From assembly GCA_002307145.1 (NCBI GenBank), contig DBTR01000092.1, forward strand, positions 1 to 36,366: 36,366 nt of DNA, read 5' to 3'. The translations under genes and the position numbers were made by a program. This document shows, piece by piece, positions 23,692-32,500 of the stretch. Numbering within the stretch: position 1 is the first letter of the stretch; the number at the start of each line of letters is the position of its first letter. The notes under the pieces were generated by a model, which ran no database searches, was not told the DNA's origin, and saw only the letters and a program-made list of their open reading frames with translations. The stretch is from Rhodospirillum sp. UBA1311 (GTDB taxonomy: Bacteria; Pseudomonadota; Alphaproteobacteria; Rhodospirillales; Rhodospirillaceae).

Positions 23692-25455
23692 CTAGTCGCA
23701 GCCCCGGGGCGAAACCGGGTCGATGCTCAGGAGCCGGGAGCCGACCCGCAGATCGGGATAGCCGTGGGGTTCGAGCCGAAACTCGCCGCGCCCGAGCGCC
23801 TCGCGCACCGCCGGGCAATGGGTCGCGCCCTGGACCTCCCCGGCCAGCCGCCACCCCGATCCGGCCAGCGGCTCGAACAGCCGTGCCCGGATGCGATCGT
23901 AGAAGATCACGCTCTCCGGCACGCCCGGCCGCGTGGTGAGGAAAATCACCGTGCAACGCTGCCCGGACGTCGTGGAACACCCGACATTCATCCGATCCCG
24001 GGCTCCCGCGATCGCTTCGAACAGCCCCTCCGGAACCTCGCGCCCCTTGGGGAAGACCGTGACGCTCCGGCGAAACTCCTCCGACGTCGAAATCTCGCGG
24101 GCGGGCGTATAGCGCGAGGTTTTCTGGAGTGCGTCCTTCGCTTTCGACCGCACGGCTTCCGTCGCCCCGGGATCTTCCGCCAGGGCGGCCAGGGCCGCGT
24201 TGCCCCAGCGCGCGCCGTCGAACTTCAGCGCCGCGAAGTCGAACTCGTCCGGCGCAACCGCTCCCGAGCGCAATCGCGCGAGCTGGTCCGCGACCATCAA
24301 TCGGGCGGGATCGGCGAGCGGCGTATGCAGCCCCACCATCACCAGCACGAACACGTAGGCGACCGCGAGATTGGTCGGCTCGACGCGTTTCAGCCACGCT
24401 CCGCGCGGGATCGCGGCGAGTGCGTAGCCGATCCCGGCAACTCCGGCCACGGCCATCGTCGCCGCAGCGGTCACGCGGTCGGCGCTCCATCCGTACTGCC
24501 CGACGCGAAGGCTCAATCCCCATGCGGCAAGCGCCACCAGCGGCAGGATCTCCAGGGCGGCGCAGATCGCGGCGATCCGCCGGACGCCGGCCGGCGGCTG
24601 CCCGTCCGCGCCGCTCTGGGTCGCGCAATTGAGGAAGAAAGCCAGCGCCGCCGACATCCCGAGAAGCAGCCCGGCAGACATCCGCGACTTCCACAACGCC
24701 TCCAGCGAAACGAACGGGAGGCCGGCCAGAAAAACCAGCACGATCAACGCCACGACCGGCAGCAACCACGAAAACAACGCGACGACGACCGACCGGATGC
24801 CGTTGATCACTGCGGGACGCGCGTCGGCGAGCGTAAGCGCTGCCGCAAAGGCGAGGCTGGTCGCCGGGTACGCAAACCAGTTCCGCTGCAGCAATTCGCC
24901 GAGGAATTCGATCCGCACGAGCTTGAACAGCTGGTCGCCCGCGTACAGCACGAGCCAGAACACCCCGACGAACACGCCCGCAAGCGCGAGTTGGAGAAAC
25001 GTCCGGCTCGCCTCCGCAAACATCTCGCCGTGCGACGGGCGCAGCGTACGTTCGCGAATTCCGACGATCGCGACGGCATAGGCCACGAACACCGTCGCTC
25101 CCAGGGAGAACCAAACCTCCGCCGGCGGCCAGAATGCGGCCTCGCCGTCGATGTGGCGCGGCGTTCCTCGGGTCGCATCGTGCACCGCGATCGCGACGAC
25201 GACCGCCATCACCGCAGCCAGCCAGATCGCCGCCGCGCGGCGGGAAAGACGCGGCCGCGACAACATCGCGAGTGGCGGAAGGAAGGTCAAAATCAGCGCG
25301 AGCGGTTCGAACATCCACGGCACGGTCGCGGGCCACGTCGTCGGCGTGGCGGCGGCGCTCGCGAGCAGGCAAAGCCCGATCCCCTGCGCCAGCCCGATCC
25401 CGGCGGCTTCCGCGCCCCGCGCCCCCATGCCCCACTCCGCGTGCGCGCGCTCCAT
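23692..25455 (-). CDS. DUF4153 integral membrane protein
   Basis: This 587-residue protein has about ten hydrophobic segments in its first 390 residues and a soluble C-terminal part. The segment LYAGDQLFKLVRIEFL, then WFAYPATSLAFAAALTLADARP and SWLLPVVALIVLVFLAGLPF, is the DUF4153 pattern. The C-terminal 180 residues contain three cysteines (VGCSTTSGQRC, HCPAV) and a last CD, suggesting a periplasmic, disulfide-containing domain. Function is unknown. GGGGAG stands 5 bases before the ATG at 25455; longer in-frame versions run into the hairpin and repeat upstream. It is a single-gene unit convergent with the aminotransferase gene. Confidence 0.72.
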   Translation of the reverse strand: MERAHAEWGMGARGAEAAGIGLAQGIGLCLLASAAATPTTWPATVPWMFEPLALILTFLPPLAMLSRPRLSRRAAAIWLAAVMAVVVAIAVHDATRGTPRHIDGEAAFWPPAEVWFSLGATVFVAYAVAIVGIRERTLRPSHGEMFAEASRTFLQLALAGVFVGVFWLVLYAGDQLFKLVRIEFLGELLQRNWFAYPATSLAFAAALTLADARPAVINGIRSVVVALFSWLLPVVALIVLVFLAGLPFVSLEALWKSRMSAGLLLGMSAALAFFLNCATQSGADGQPPAGVRRIAAICAALEILPLVALAAWGLSLRVGQYGWSADRVTAAATMAVAGVAGIGYALAAIPRGAWLKRVEPTNLAVAYVFVLVMVGLHTPLADPARLMVADQLARLRSGAVAPDEFDFAALKFDGARWGNAALAALAEDPGATEAVRSKAKDALQKTSRYTPAREISTSEEFRRSVTVFPKGREVPEGLFEAIAGARDRMNVGCSTTSGQRCTVIFLTTRPGVPESVIFYDRIRARLFEPLAGSGWRLAGEVQGATHCPAVREALGRGEFRLEPHGYPDLRVGSRLLSIDPVSPRGCD

Positions 25456-25530
25456 CCCCGCTCCCCCCAAAAAACGTTTCGGTTCCGACCCTAGTCTCGA
25501 AGCCGATCCGATGGCAAGCCACCTAAAGCA

Positions 25531-25560
25531 AAACCGCCTTGGGATAACCCAAGGCGGTTT
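25531..25560 (-). terminator. Perfect 13-bp stem hairpin, terminator on the minus strand
   Basis: AAACCGCCTTGGG (25531-25543) and CCCAAGGCGGTTT (25548-25560) pair perfectly around ATAA. On the minus strand the stem is followed by TTTTGCTTT, so it would stop transcription coming from the cspA fragment side, before the DUF4153 gene. Confidence 0.65.
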
Positions 25561-25582
25561 ATGAGGCGAACGTAGGCTATAT

Positions 25583-25613
25583 TTTGGTTGCGGGGGCACG
25601 CAACTGCCTTTGT
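25583..25613 (+). repeat. 31-bp direct repeat, left copy
   Basis: The 31 bases are identical to 29419-29449. The core GGTTGCGGGGGCACGCAAC is itself a hairpin (GTTGCG/CGCAAC). The minus strand reads CCCCCGCAACCA, which as I recall is the 3' end including CCA of bacterial initiator tRNAs. It may be an attachment-site-like or REP-like element; see findings. Confidence 0.75.
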
Positions 25614-25655
25614 TCAACAATGACGTTACCGACGCGTCGTTCGATGAATCCGTGA

Positions 25656-25704
25656 GAGTTCGGCGAGAATCTTGAGATTCTCGGCTGACATCTTGCCGCT
25701 CCTG
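25656..25704 (-). pseudogene. Truncated cspA 3' fragment
   Basis: These 49 bases match the 3' end of the cold-shock gene (13324-13372) with about four mismatches and encode SGKMSAENLKILA on the minus strand. The stop codon is changed (TAA to GAA) and nothing upstream resembles the rest of the gene. It is a fragment, probably brought or left by recombination next to the 31-bp repeat. Confidence 0.75.
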
Positions 25705-25740
25705 GAGGGCGCGGCCCCGCTAAACATGCCTTCGCCGCCA

Positions 25741-25768
25741 TTGACACCCGCCAATTCGGAAATATCAT
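25741..25768 (+). promoter_or_regulatory. Sigma-70-like promoter for the GH30-GH3 pair
   Basis: TTGACA (25741-25746), 16 bases, then TATCAT (25763-25768): 6/6 and 5/6 to consensus. The predicted start point near 25775 would leave a leader of only about 10 nt before the ATG at 25785. Confidence 0.6.
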
Positions 25769-25789
25769 AAAATTTCATGATCTTATGAT
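25764..25789. promoter_or_regulatory. Palindrome overlapping the -10, candidate operator
   Basis: ATCATAA (25764-25770) and TTATGAT (25783-25789) form a perfect inverted repeat covering the -10 box and start region. This is a suitable repressor site for a sugar-responsive regulator; no regulator gene is adjacent. Confidence 0.4.
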
Positions 25790-27142
25790 CCCATCGGGGG
25801 GGGCCGCATCATCGCCATCACCGGAACGCCCGCCGAAACCGGCACGCTCACCACCTGGATCACCTCCGCCGACCGCCGGGTACTGCTGCACCGGCAGGAC
25901 GCCACATCGCATCCACCCGAGGCGATTATCGCCCTCGACCCCGGCCACAGCTTCCAGCCCGTGCGAGGATTCGGCTTTTCGCTCACCGGCGGCAGCGCAC
26001 TGCTGCTCTCGCGGATGTCCGCCGCCACGCGCCGCGCCCTGCTCGAAGAGCTGTTCGCGCCCGGCGGTCCGGTGCGCGTGAGTTGCCTGCGCCTCAGCAT
26101 TGGCGCCTCCGACCTGGGTGAACGGGCGTACTCCTACCGCGACACACCCGAGCAGCCGTTCGACCTGTTCGCCGGAGACCGCGAGGTGATTCCGATCCTG
26201 CGGGAAATTCTCGCGATCGCGCCCGGCTTGCTGGTGATCGCCTCGCCATGGTCGGCACCACCGTGGATGAAAACCAACGGCGGCGTCATCGGTGGCGAAC
26301 TCAAGCCCGCGTGCCATGACGCCTATGCCGAGTATCTCGTCGCCTACCTCAACGACATGCGGGCGCACGGCGTGAGCATCCGCGCGATCACCGTGCAAAA
26401 CGAACCCGGAAACCACAAAAACGACCCAAGCATGGTGATGAGCGCGGCACAACAGGCGGCGTTCGTTGCTCGGCACCTGGGGCCGAAGCTGCGCGACGCC
26501 GGGTTTGCCACCGAGATTTACTGCCACGACCACAACTGCGACGCCCCCGAATATCCGCTGGCGGTTTTGGGCGACGCCGCCGCGCGTCCATTCCTCGCGG
26601 GCGCGGCGTTTCACCTCTACGCGGGGGAGATCGAGGCGATGGCTGCGGTGAAGGCGCTGCATCCCGGCGCGGCGATGGTGTTCACCGAACAGTGGGTCGG
26701 CCGCAGCGACGAATTCGGCGGTGCATTGATGTGGCATGCGGAGCGGGTGCTGGTGGGGGCGCTGCGCAACTGGGCGGAAATCGTGCTCGAATGGAACCTC
26801 GCCGCCGACCCGGATTGTCGCCCCCACACCCCCGGCGGCGAGCCCCATTGCGTCGGCGCGCTCACCCTCGACGACGACACCGTCACCCGCAACGTCGCCT
26901 ACTATCTGATCGCCCACGCCACTCGCTTCATTCCCCCCGGCGCGGTGCGGATCGCCTCCGAGGGGCCGCTGCCCCACGTCGCTTTCGCCGTGCCCCATGG
27001 GCGGATCGTCGCCCTCGTCATCAACCCTGCCGAGGCCCCGTGCGCGGTAGCCCTCGGCTGCGGCGGCGAAACCTCCGCGACCGTCGCCTTGCCCGCCCAA
27101 TCCCTCGCCACCTGCGTCTGGACCCAAGGAGCCCCGCGATGA
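25785..27142 (+). CDS. GH30 glycoside hydrolase, start codon out of frame at a G8 tract
   Basis: GH30 enzymes are retaining glucosylceramidases or beta-1,6-glucanases/xylanases. The body from 25961 is plain: GFGFSLTGGSALLL, then SPWSAPPWMKTNGG, acid/base Glu at 26402 in VQNEP and nucleophile Glu at 26687 in VFTEQWVG. The family N-terminal strand (TTWITSADRRVLLHRQ, then IALDPGH) is also encoded from about 25811. However, no ATG/GTG/TTG lies in that frame between the stop at 25778 and the GTG at 25961. The ATG at 25785 would be in frame if the eight-G run at 25796-25803 had nine. Thus the gene is either phase-variable, frameshifted, mis-sequenced, or starts at 25961 with a short N-terminus. No signal peptide is seen, suggesting a cytoplasmic enzyme. 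It overlaps the GH3 gene by 4 bases. Confidence 0.75.
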
Positions 27143-29361
27143 CCTTCATCGACGACCTGCTGGCGCGGATGACGCTGGAAGAAAAACTCGGCCAACTCAA
27201 TCTCGTCACCGCCACCCTGCCGCTGCCCGAGGACCGCGCCGCCGACATCCGCGCCGGAAAGATCGGCGGCCTGCTTGGCGGCTTGGTGGATTGCAGCTTC
27301 GGCGTCGGCGGGCCGGATGCGGCACGGGAGATTCAGGCGATCGCGGTCGAGCAATCGCGCCTCGGGATTCCGCTGCTGCTCGCCTACGACGTGATTCACG
27401 GGCACCAGACGGTCCTGCCGATCCCCCTGGCGCTCTCCTGCTCCTGGAACCTCGGCCACGTGGAAACCGCCGCGCGCATCGCTGCACGCGAGGCGACCGC
27501 GTGCGGCCTCAACTGGGTGTTCTCGCCGATGCTCGACATCTGTCGGGATCCACGCTGGGGACGCATCGCGGAGGGCGCGGGCGAGGATCCCTACCTCGGC
27601 GCGCGGATCGCCGAGGCGATGGTACGCGGCCTCCAGGGTGCCGATCTCGCCGACCCGGAATCGGTAATGGCCTGCATCAAGCACTTCATCGCCTACGGCG
27701 CGGCCGAGGGCGGGCGCGACTACAACAACGCCGACGTTAGCCCCGCCCGCCTCGCCGATGTCTACCTGCCGCCGTTCCGCGCCGCGCTTGAAGCCGGAGC
27801 GGGCTCGGCGATGATGTCCTTTGCGGCAGTCAACGGCGTGCCGTCGCACGCCGATGCCGATCACCTCCGCCTCCTCGACGGCGTGCTCAGGGTTTCGGAC
27901 TTCAACGCCATCCCCGAGATGATCGCCCACGGCCTCGGCGACGAACACGGCGGCATCGACGCGGACGACCCGCTGCAAACCCTCTCCGAACGCGCCCTGC
28001 GCGCGGGCGTGCAAATGGACATGATGGGCCATGGCTTTGCCTCCCGCCTGCCCGCCGCCCTCGCCGCCGGTCGTGTCTCGCAAGCGGAGATCGACGCCGC
28101 CTGCCGTGCGGTGCTGGAGGCAAAGGCGAGGCTCGGCCTGTTCGACGACCCGTTCGGCCGCTGCGACCAGGCGCGCGCCGCGCGCAACCTGCTCGCCCCC
28201 GAATACCGTGTGGCGGCGCGGCAGCTGGCGGCGGACTCCTGCGTGCTGCTCAAAAATGCGGGCGACCTGCTGCCGCTCGCCGCACCGGGGCTATCGGTCG
28301 CGGTGGTCGGGCCGCTGGCGGACGACGCATGGAACATCCTCGGACCATGGAGCTTCCAGGGAGATCCGGCTTCGGCGGTCACGGTGCTCGACGGCATCCA
28401 CGCGGTGCCGGGGGTAACGGTGCACCACGCGCGCGGCGCCAACCTCGTCGAAGACCGGCGGATGCTGGACCTGCTGAACTTTGCCGGGCCGAAGGTGACG
28501 CTCGATCCGCGCCCGCCCGCCGAGATGGTCGCCGAAGCGGTCGCCGTCGCCGAAGCCGCCGACGTGGTGGTGGCGGTGCTGGGCGAAGCAGCGGAAATGT
28601 CCGGCGAGGCCGCCTCGCGCATGGACATCGGCCTGCCGCCCGGCCAGCGCGTGCTCTTGGAGGCGCTGCACGCGACCGGAAAGCCGGTGGTATTGGTGCT
28701 GCTGCACGGCCGTCCTCTGACCCTGCCGTGGGAGGCCGAGCACATTCCGGCGATCCTCGCCACGTGGTTCGGCGGCTGCGAGACCGGCAACGCGATCGCC
28801 GATCTGTTGTTCGGCTTGCGCAACCCGTGCGGCAGGCTCACCACCACGTGGCCACGCCATGTCGGCCAGGTGCCGCTCGCCTACGACCGCGCCACCACCG
28901 GCCGTCCCGGCAGCCGTGACAACGATCCCGGCAAGTATACCACCCGCTGCTATCTCGACGGCGCGTCCGAGCCTCTGTTCCCCTTCGGCTTCGGCCTCGG
29001 ATACACCCGCTTCGCCTACGGCCCGCCCGCCGCCAGTGCCAGCCAACTCGGCCCTGACGACACGCTGACGGTTTCGCTCTCGGTCACCAACACCGGCGCG
29101 CGGTCGGGTGAAGAGGTGGTGCAGATGTACGTCACCGATCCGGTGGCGAGCGTCGTCCGCCCCGGCAAACAATTGAAGGGCTTCGAGAAGATCGTCCTGG
29201 CTCCGGGCGAAACCCGCACCGTGCGCTTTCGCCTCACCACCCGCGACCTCGAATTCCACACCCCGCGCGGCGACCGCGTGTGGGAGCCGGGGCGGTTCGT
29301 CATCGGCATCGGCCCCGACTCCGACACCCTGCAAACCCTCACAGTACACTGGCGACGCTAA
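27139..29361 (+). CDS. GH3 beta-glucosidase (BglX-like)
   Basis: This 740-residue enzyme has the full GH3 layout. An N-terminal TIM barrel (LLARMTLEEKLGQLN, YDVIHGHQTVLPIPLALSCS, FSPMLDICRDPRWGRIAEGAGEDPYL, KHFIAYGAAEGGRDY) is followed by the alpha/beta sandwich (CVLLKNAGDLLPL, GGCETGNAIADLLFG) and a C-terminal fibronectin III-like domain (GEEVVQMYVTDP, LKGFEKIVLAPGET). The nucleophile is Asp254 in VSDFNAIPEMI. Compared with BglX the usual LKxxWGFxG segment before VSD is about nine residues shorter. No signal peptide is seen, so it likely splits glucosides in the cytoplasm released or imported in concert with GH30. It shares ATGA with the GH30 stop and ends in an intrinsic terminator. Confidence 0.9.
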   Translation: MTFIDDLLARMTLEEKLGQLNLVTATLPLPEDRAADIRAGKIGGLLGGLVDCSFGVGGPDAAREIQAIAVEQSRLGIPLLLAYDVIHGHQTVLPIPLALSCSWNLGHVETAARIAAREATACGLNWVFSPMLDICRDPRWGRIAEGAGEDPYLGARIAEAMVRGLQGADLADPESVMACIKHFIAYGAAEGGRDYNNADVSPARLADVYLPPFRAALEAGAGSAMMSFAAVNGVPSHADADHLRLLDGVLRVSDFNAIPEMIAHGLGDEHGGIDADDPLQTLSERALRAGVQMDMMGHGFASRLPAALAAGRVSQAEIDAACRAVLEAKARLGLFDDPFGRCDQARAARNLLAPEYRVAARQLAADSCVLLKNAGDLLPLAAPGLSVAVVGPLADDAWNILGPWSFQGDPASAVTVLDGIHAVPGVTVHHARGANLVEDRRMLDLLNFAGPKVTLDPRPPAEMVAEAVAVAEAADVVVAVLGEAAEMSGEAASRMDIGLPPGQRVLLEALHATGKPVVLVLLHGRPLTLPWEAEHIPAILATWFGGCETGNAIADLLFGLRNPCGRLTTTWPRHVGQVPLAYDRATTGRPGSRDNDPGKYTTRCYLDGASEPLFPFGFGLGYTRFAYGPPAASASQLGPDDTLTVSLSVTNTGARSGEEVVQMYVTDPVASVVRPGKQLKGFEKIVLAPGETRTVRFRLTTRDLEFHTPRGDRVWEPGRFVIGIGPDSDTLQTLTVHWRR

Positions 29362-29381
29362 GCCGCCGCTCCCCCAAACAA

Positions 29382-29420
29382 AAAGGCCTAGCCCTTATGG
29401 AGCTAAGCCTTTGTTTTATT
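29382..29420 (+). terminator. Intrinsic terminator after GH3
   Basis: AAAGGCCTAGC (29382-29392) pairs with GCTAAGCCTTT (29402-29412) with one mismatch, followed by GTTTTATTT. It may also serve the cobN transcript in the other direction, where A/T runs are present as well. Confidence 0.75.
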
Positions 29421-29449
29421 TGGTTGCGGGGGCACGCAACTGCCTTTGT
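29419..29449 (+). repeat. 31-bp direct repeat, right copy
   Basis: Identical to 25583-25613 and in the same orientation, 3.8 kb away. Like the left copy it sits next to a strong hairpin on its left side. Together the two copies bracket the cspA fragment, promoter, GH30 and GH3. It lies 77 bases from the cobN stop. Confidence 0.75.
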
Positions 29450-29525
29450 CTGCTTATGTCGGTCAAAGCGTAACGTCCACATATGACCGCCAGCATTGAT
29501 CCTCGCTGAGCGTTGGATGCGCAGC

Positions 29526-32500
29526 CTACTCTGCCGCCGCGCCTTTCGGGCATGGGGCGATGCGATCTTCGATCTGGCCTTCTGCGTCAAGAAGGAGGGT
29601 TTCGAGTTGCACTGCGGCATCGCCTGGGTTTTCCCATAAATTGCGCGAAATCGCCTCCAACAGACGCGCCGCGATCTCCTGCAGGGCGTAGGGATTGTGC
29701 TCGCGGAAGAACGCCTGCATCTCCGGATCGAAGGCGTAGGTGTTCGCCATCTCGGCATACTGCCAGTCGTCGAGAATGCCGCTCGTGGCATCCCACTGGG
29801 TGCAATACTCCACCAGGGTCGCCATGTCCCCTGCCCCTTTGAAGCCATGGCGCTTCATCCCGGCGATCCATTTCGGATTCAACACACGAGTGCGGAAGAC
29901 GAAACGACTTTCCTCGGCGGTCGAGCGCACCAGCGGCTTGCGCGGGTCGCTGGAATCGACGTTGTAGCTCGGGGCGTAGCGGCCCGAGATCGCCTTCACC
30001 GCCGCGTTCATGCCGCCCTGGTAGCCGTTGTAGTCGTCGGAAGAGAAGATGTCGGATTCCCGGGTATCGAGGCTTTGCACGGTGAGGTCGACGCGCCCGA
30101 GGCCACGGCGGAATTCGCCGTGCGCGGGCTCGCCGTGCACACCCGCGCCGAAGGCATAGCCGCCCCACTGGATGAACACCTCGCCGAGATCCTCGACGTT
30201 TTCCCATTGGCCGCTTTCGAGGAGGTCCTGCACGCCGGTACCGTAGGTTCCCGGACGGTCGGAGAACACCCGGAACCCCGCCCGCCGCGCCGCATCCTCG
30301 GGAGCGACGCCCGCCTTCAGCAGTTCATCCCGGTCGACCGCGACGTTCCGCGCAAGGAAGTTGACGTCCTCCGGCTCCTTCAGCGCCGCGACCATGCGGG
30401 CGGCGGTGTCGATCAGGCTCATCAGCGCGGGAAAGGTGTCGCGCAACAGGCCGCTCGCCCGCACGGTGACGTCGAGACGGAGGAAGGCACGCTCGGCGAG
30501 CGGAATCACCTCGACGTTTTTCACCCGGCCGTTGGAAGCGTCCCACACCGGCCGCGCACCCATCAGGTAGAGGATTTCCGCGACGTCGTCGCCGCGCGTG
30601 CGCATCGTCGGGCTCGCCCAGAGCACCATCCCGAGCTGCTCGGGAAACTTGCCGTGTTCGGCGCGATAGCGGGCGACGAGCGCGTCGCCCTGCATCACGC
30701 CGACCTTCCACGCCTCGCGCGTCGGGATCTTGCCGGGATCGACGGAATAGAAGTTCCGCCCGGTCGGCAGGATATCGACGCAGCCGCGCGTCGGCGCGCC
30801 CGAACCGCCCGGCGGAATGAACCGCCCCGCCACGCCGCGCGCCAGATATTCAAGCTCGTCTGTGGTTTGCACCAGCTTCGGCCGCACCACCTCGGCGACG
30901 AACGTCAGAGCCTCCCGCACCAGACCCGAGCGACGGAAGCGTTCCGCCGTCACCGCCGCGATCGTCTCGGCGGTCCAGCCGCGCGCGTCGAGGTCGTCGA
31001 GGGCGGCCTTGGCTTCGTCGAGGATCTGGCCGAGGGGCGCTGCATCAGCCCCGGCGAGGCCTTTGGAGCGGGCGATGGCGTCCCAGAGGGACGGCGCGTC
31101 GCCGTTGGGCAGACGGGTCAGGTGAATCAGGGTCTCATTGAAGCGCGGGCCATCGGGCGGCTGGCCGAACACGTGCAGGCCATCGGCGATCGAGCTGGCG
31201 TCGATGGTGTTGAGGTAGCCGTGCAAGGTCTGGATGAACGCGTGCGGCGCGGCCTCCGCCGTCGCGCGGTCGAGGCCGAGGTCGGCGTCGAGGTGAACTT
31301 CCGCGACCAGATCCCAGATTTCGTCGATCAAGAGCGGCAGCTTGGCCGGGTCTTCCTGTCCGGCGAAATAGGCCTTTTCCAGCAACTCTTCGATCGCATC
31401 CATCGCCTCGGTCTTGCCCGCGTGGGTTTGGGCCGGAACCATATGGTCGAGGATCGCGGCATAGGCGCGGCGCTTCGCCTGGGTGCCCTCGCCCGGATTG
31501 TGGATGATGTAGGGGTAGAGGTTGGGCAGGTCGGCGATCGCCGCATCCGGATGACAGGCTTCCGAGAGTCCGACGCTCTTGCCCGGCAGCCATTCGAGGG
31601 TGCCGTGGGTGCCGACGTGGATCACCGCCTGCGCGCCGAACGCCTCGCGCAGCCAGCGGTAATAGGCGAGATAGTGGTGGCTCGCCGGCAGGAACGGATC
31701 GTGCATCGTCGCGCCGTCGGTGGCGAGCAACGGCGACTGGCCGTCCTTCATGCCGTCGCGGCTCGGCTGGATGCCGATGAACATATTGCCGTTGACCACG
31801 CCGCCGATCAGGAGCTTGCCGTCATGGCAGAAGCTCTCTCCCGGAGGCAACCCCCAGGTCGCCTCGATCTCGCCCCGGAGCTTGGCGCCACGCTCGGCGT
31901 GCCAGCGTGCGGCGGTCGGGGCGTCGACGTTCCCGGCGGCACGACGCGCCATCTCACGCGGCTGGAGGTAGCGACGGTCGTTGGTGAGGCGGTCGAGGAG
32001 TTCGGCGGCCAATTCCTCACCGTCCGCATACTCCCGGGCAACCGTGTGGCCGTCGGCCTTGAGGCGGTCGAGCATCGCCTTGACGCTGGCGAAACTGTCG
32101 AGCCCCGCCGCCGCGCCGAGGCGATCGTTCTTCGGCGGATAGTGGTGGAACAGGATCGCGATCCTGCGTTTTTCGGGCGGCGTGCGCCGCAGCGCCGCCC
32201 AGTTGAGCGCCCAGGCCACAAGGTGCCGCACCCGGTCGGGCACCGGCATCCGCCGCACCAGATGCGCGCCGGTCGCGGGGTCGGCCCCGCCGATCTCGCG
32301 GGTGGATGCGACGGTGCCGACGATCACGCCGTCGAACTCGGGCTGCGCCACGCTCATCGACACGTCGACGGGCGAAAGCGCCTGCTCGGTCGCCTCCCAC
32401 ACCGCGCGCGGATTGCCGGTCATGATCATCTGCAATACCGGAACGTCGAGATCCGAAAGCATCGCCGCCGCGTCGGTGCCGGTGCGCGCGAGGGAAAAGC

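Larger units (their letters stand above)
25456..25784. other. Intergenic junction region left of the glycosidase genes
   Basis: This stretch of 329 bases carries no intact gene. In order it has a perfect hairpin, the left copy of a 31-bp direct repeat, a truncated cspA 3' fragment, and a promoter with an overlapping palindrome. It looks like a recombination scar. Confidence 0.6.

Noticed and set aside
25583..25613. 31-bp repeat as part of an intact initiator tRNA gene
   Set aside because: Only the 3' terminal dozen bases match. The T-loop and the rest of the cloverleaf are missing at both copies.
25700..25735. CCGCTAAAC near the cspA fragment as a second SAM-II core
   Set aside because: Only the GCTAAA hexamer is present. 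The pairing arms and GATTTGA/CTTGC elements are absent.
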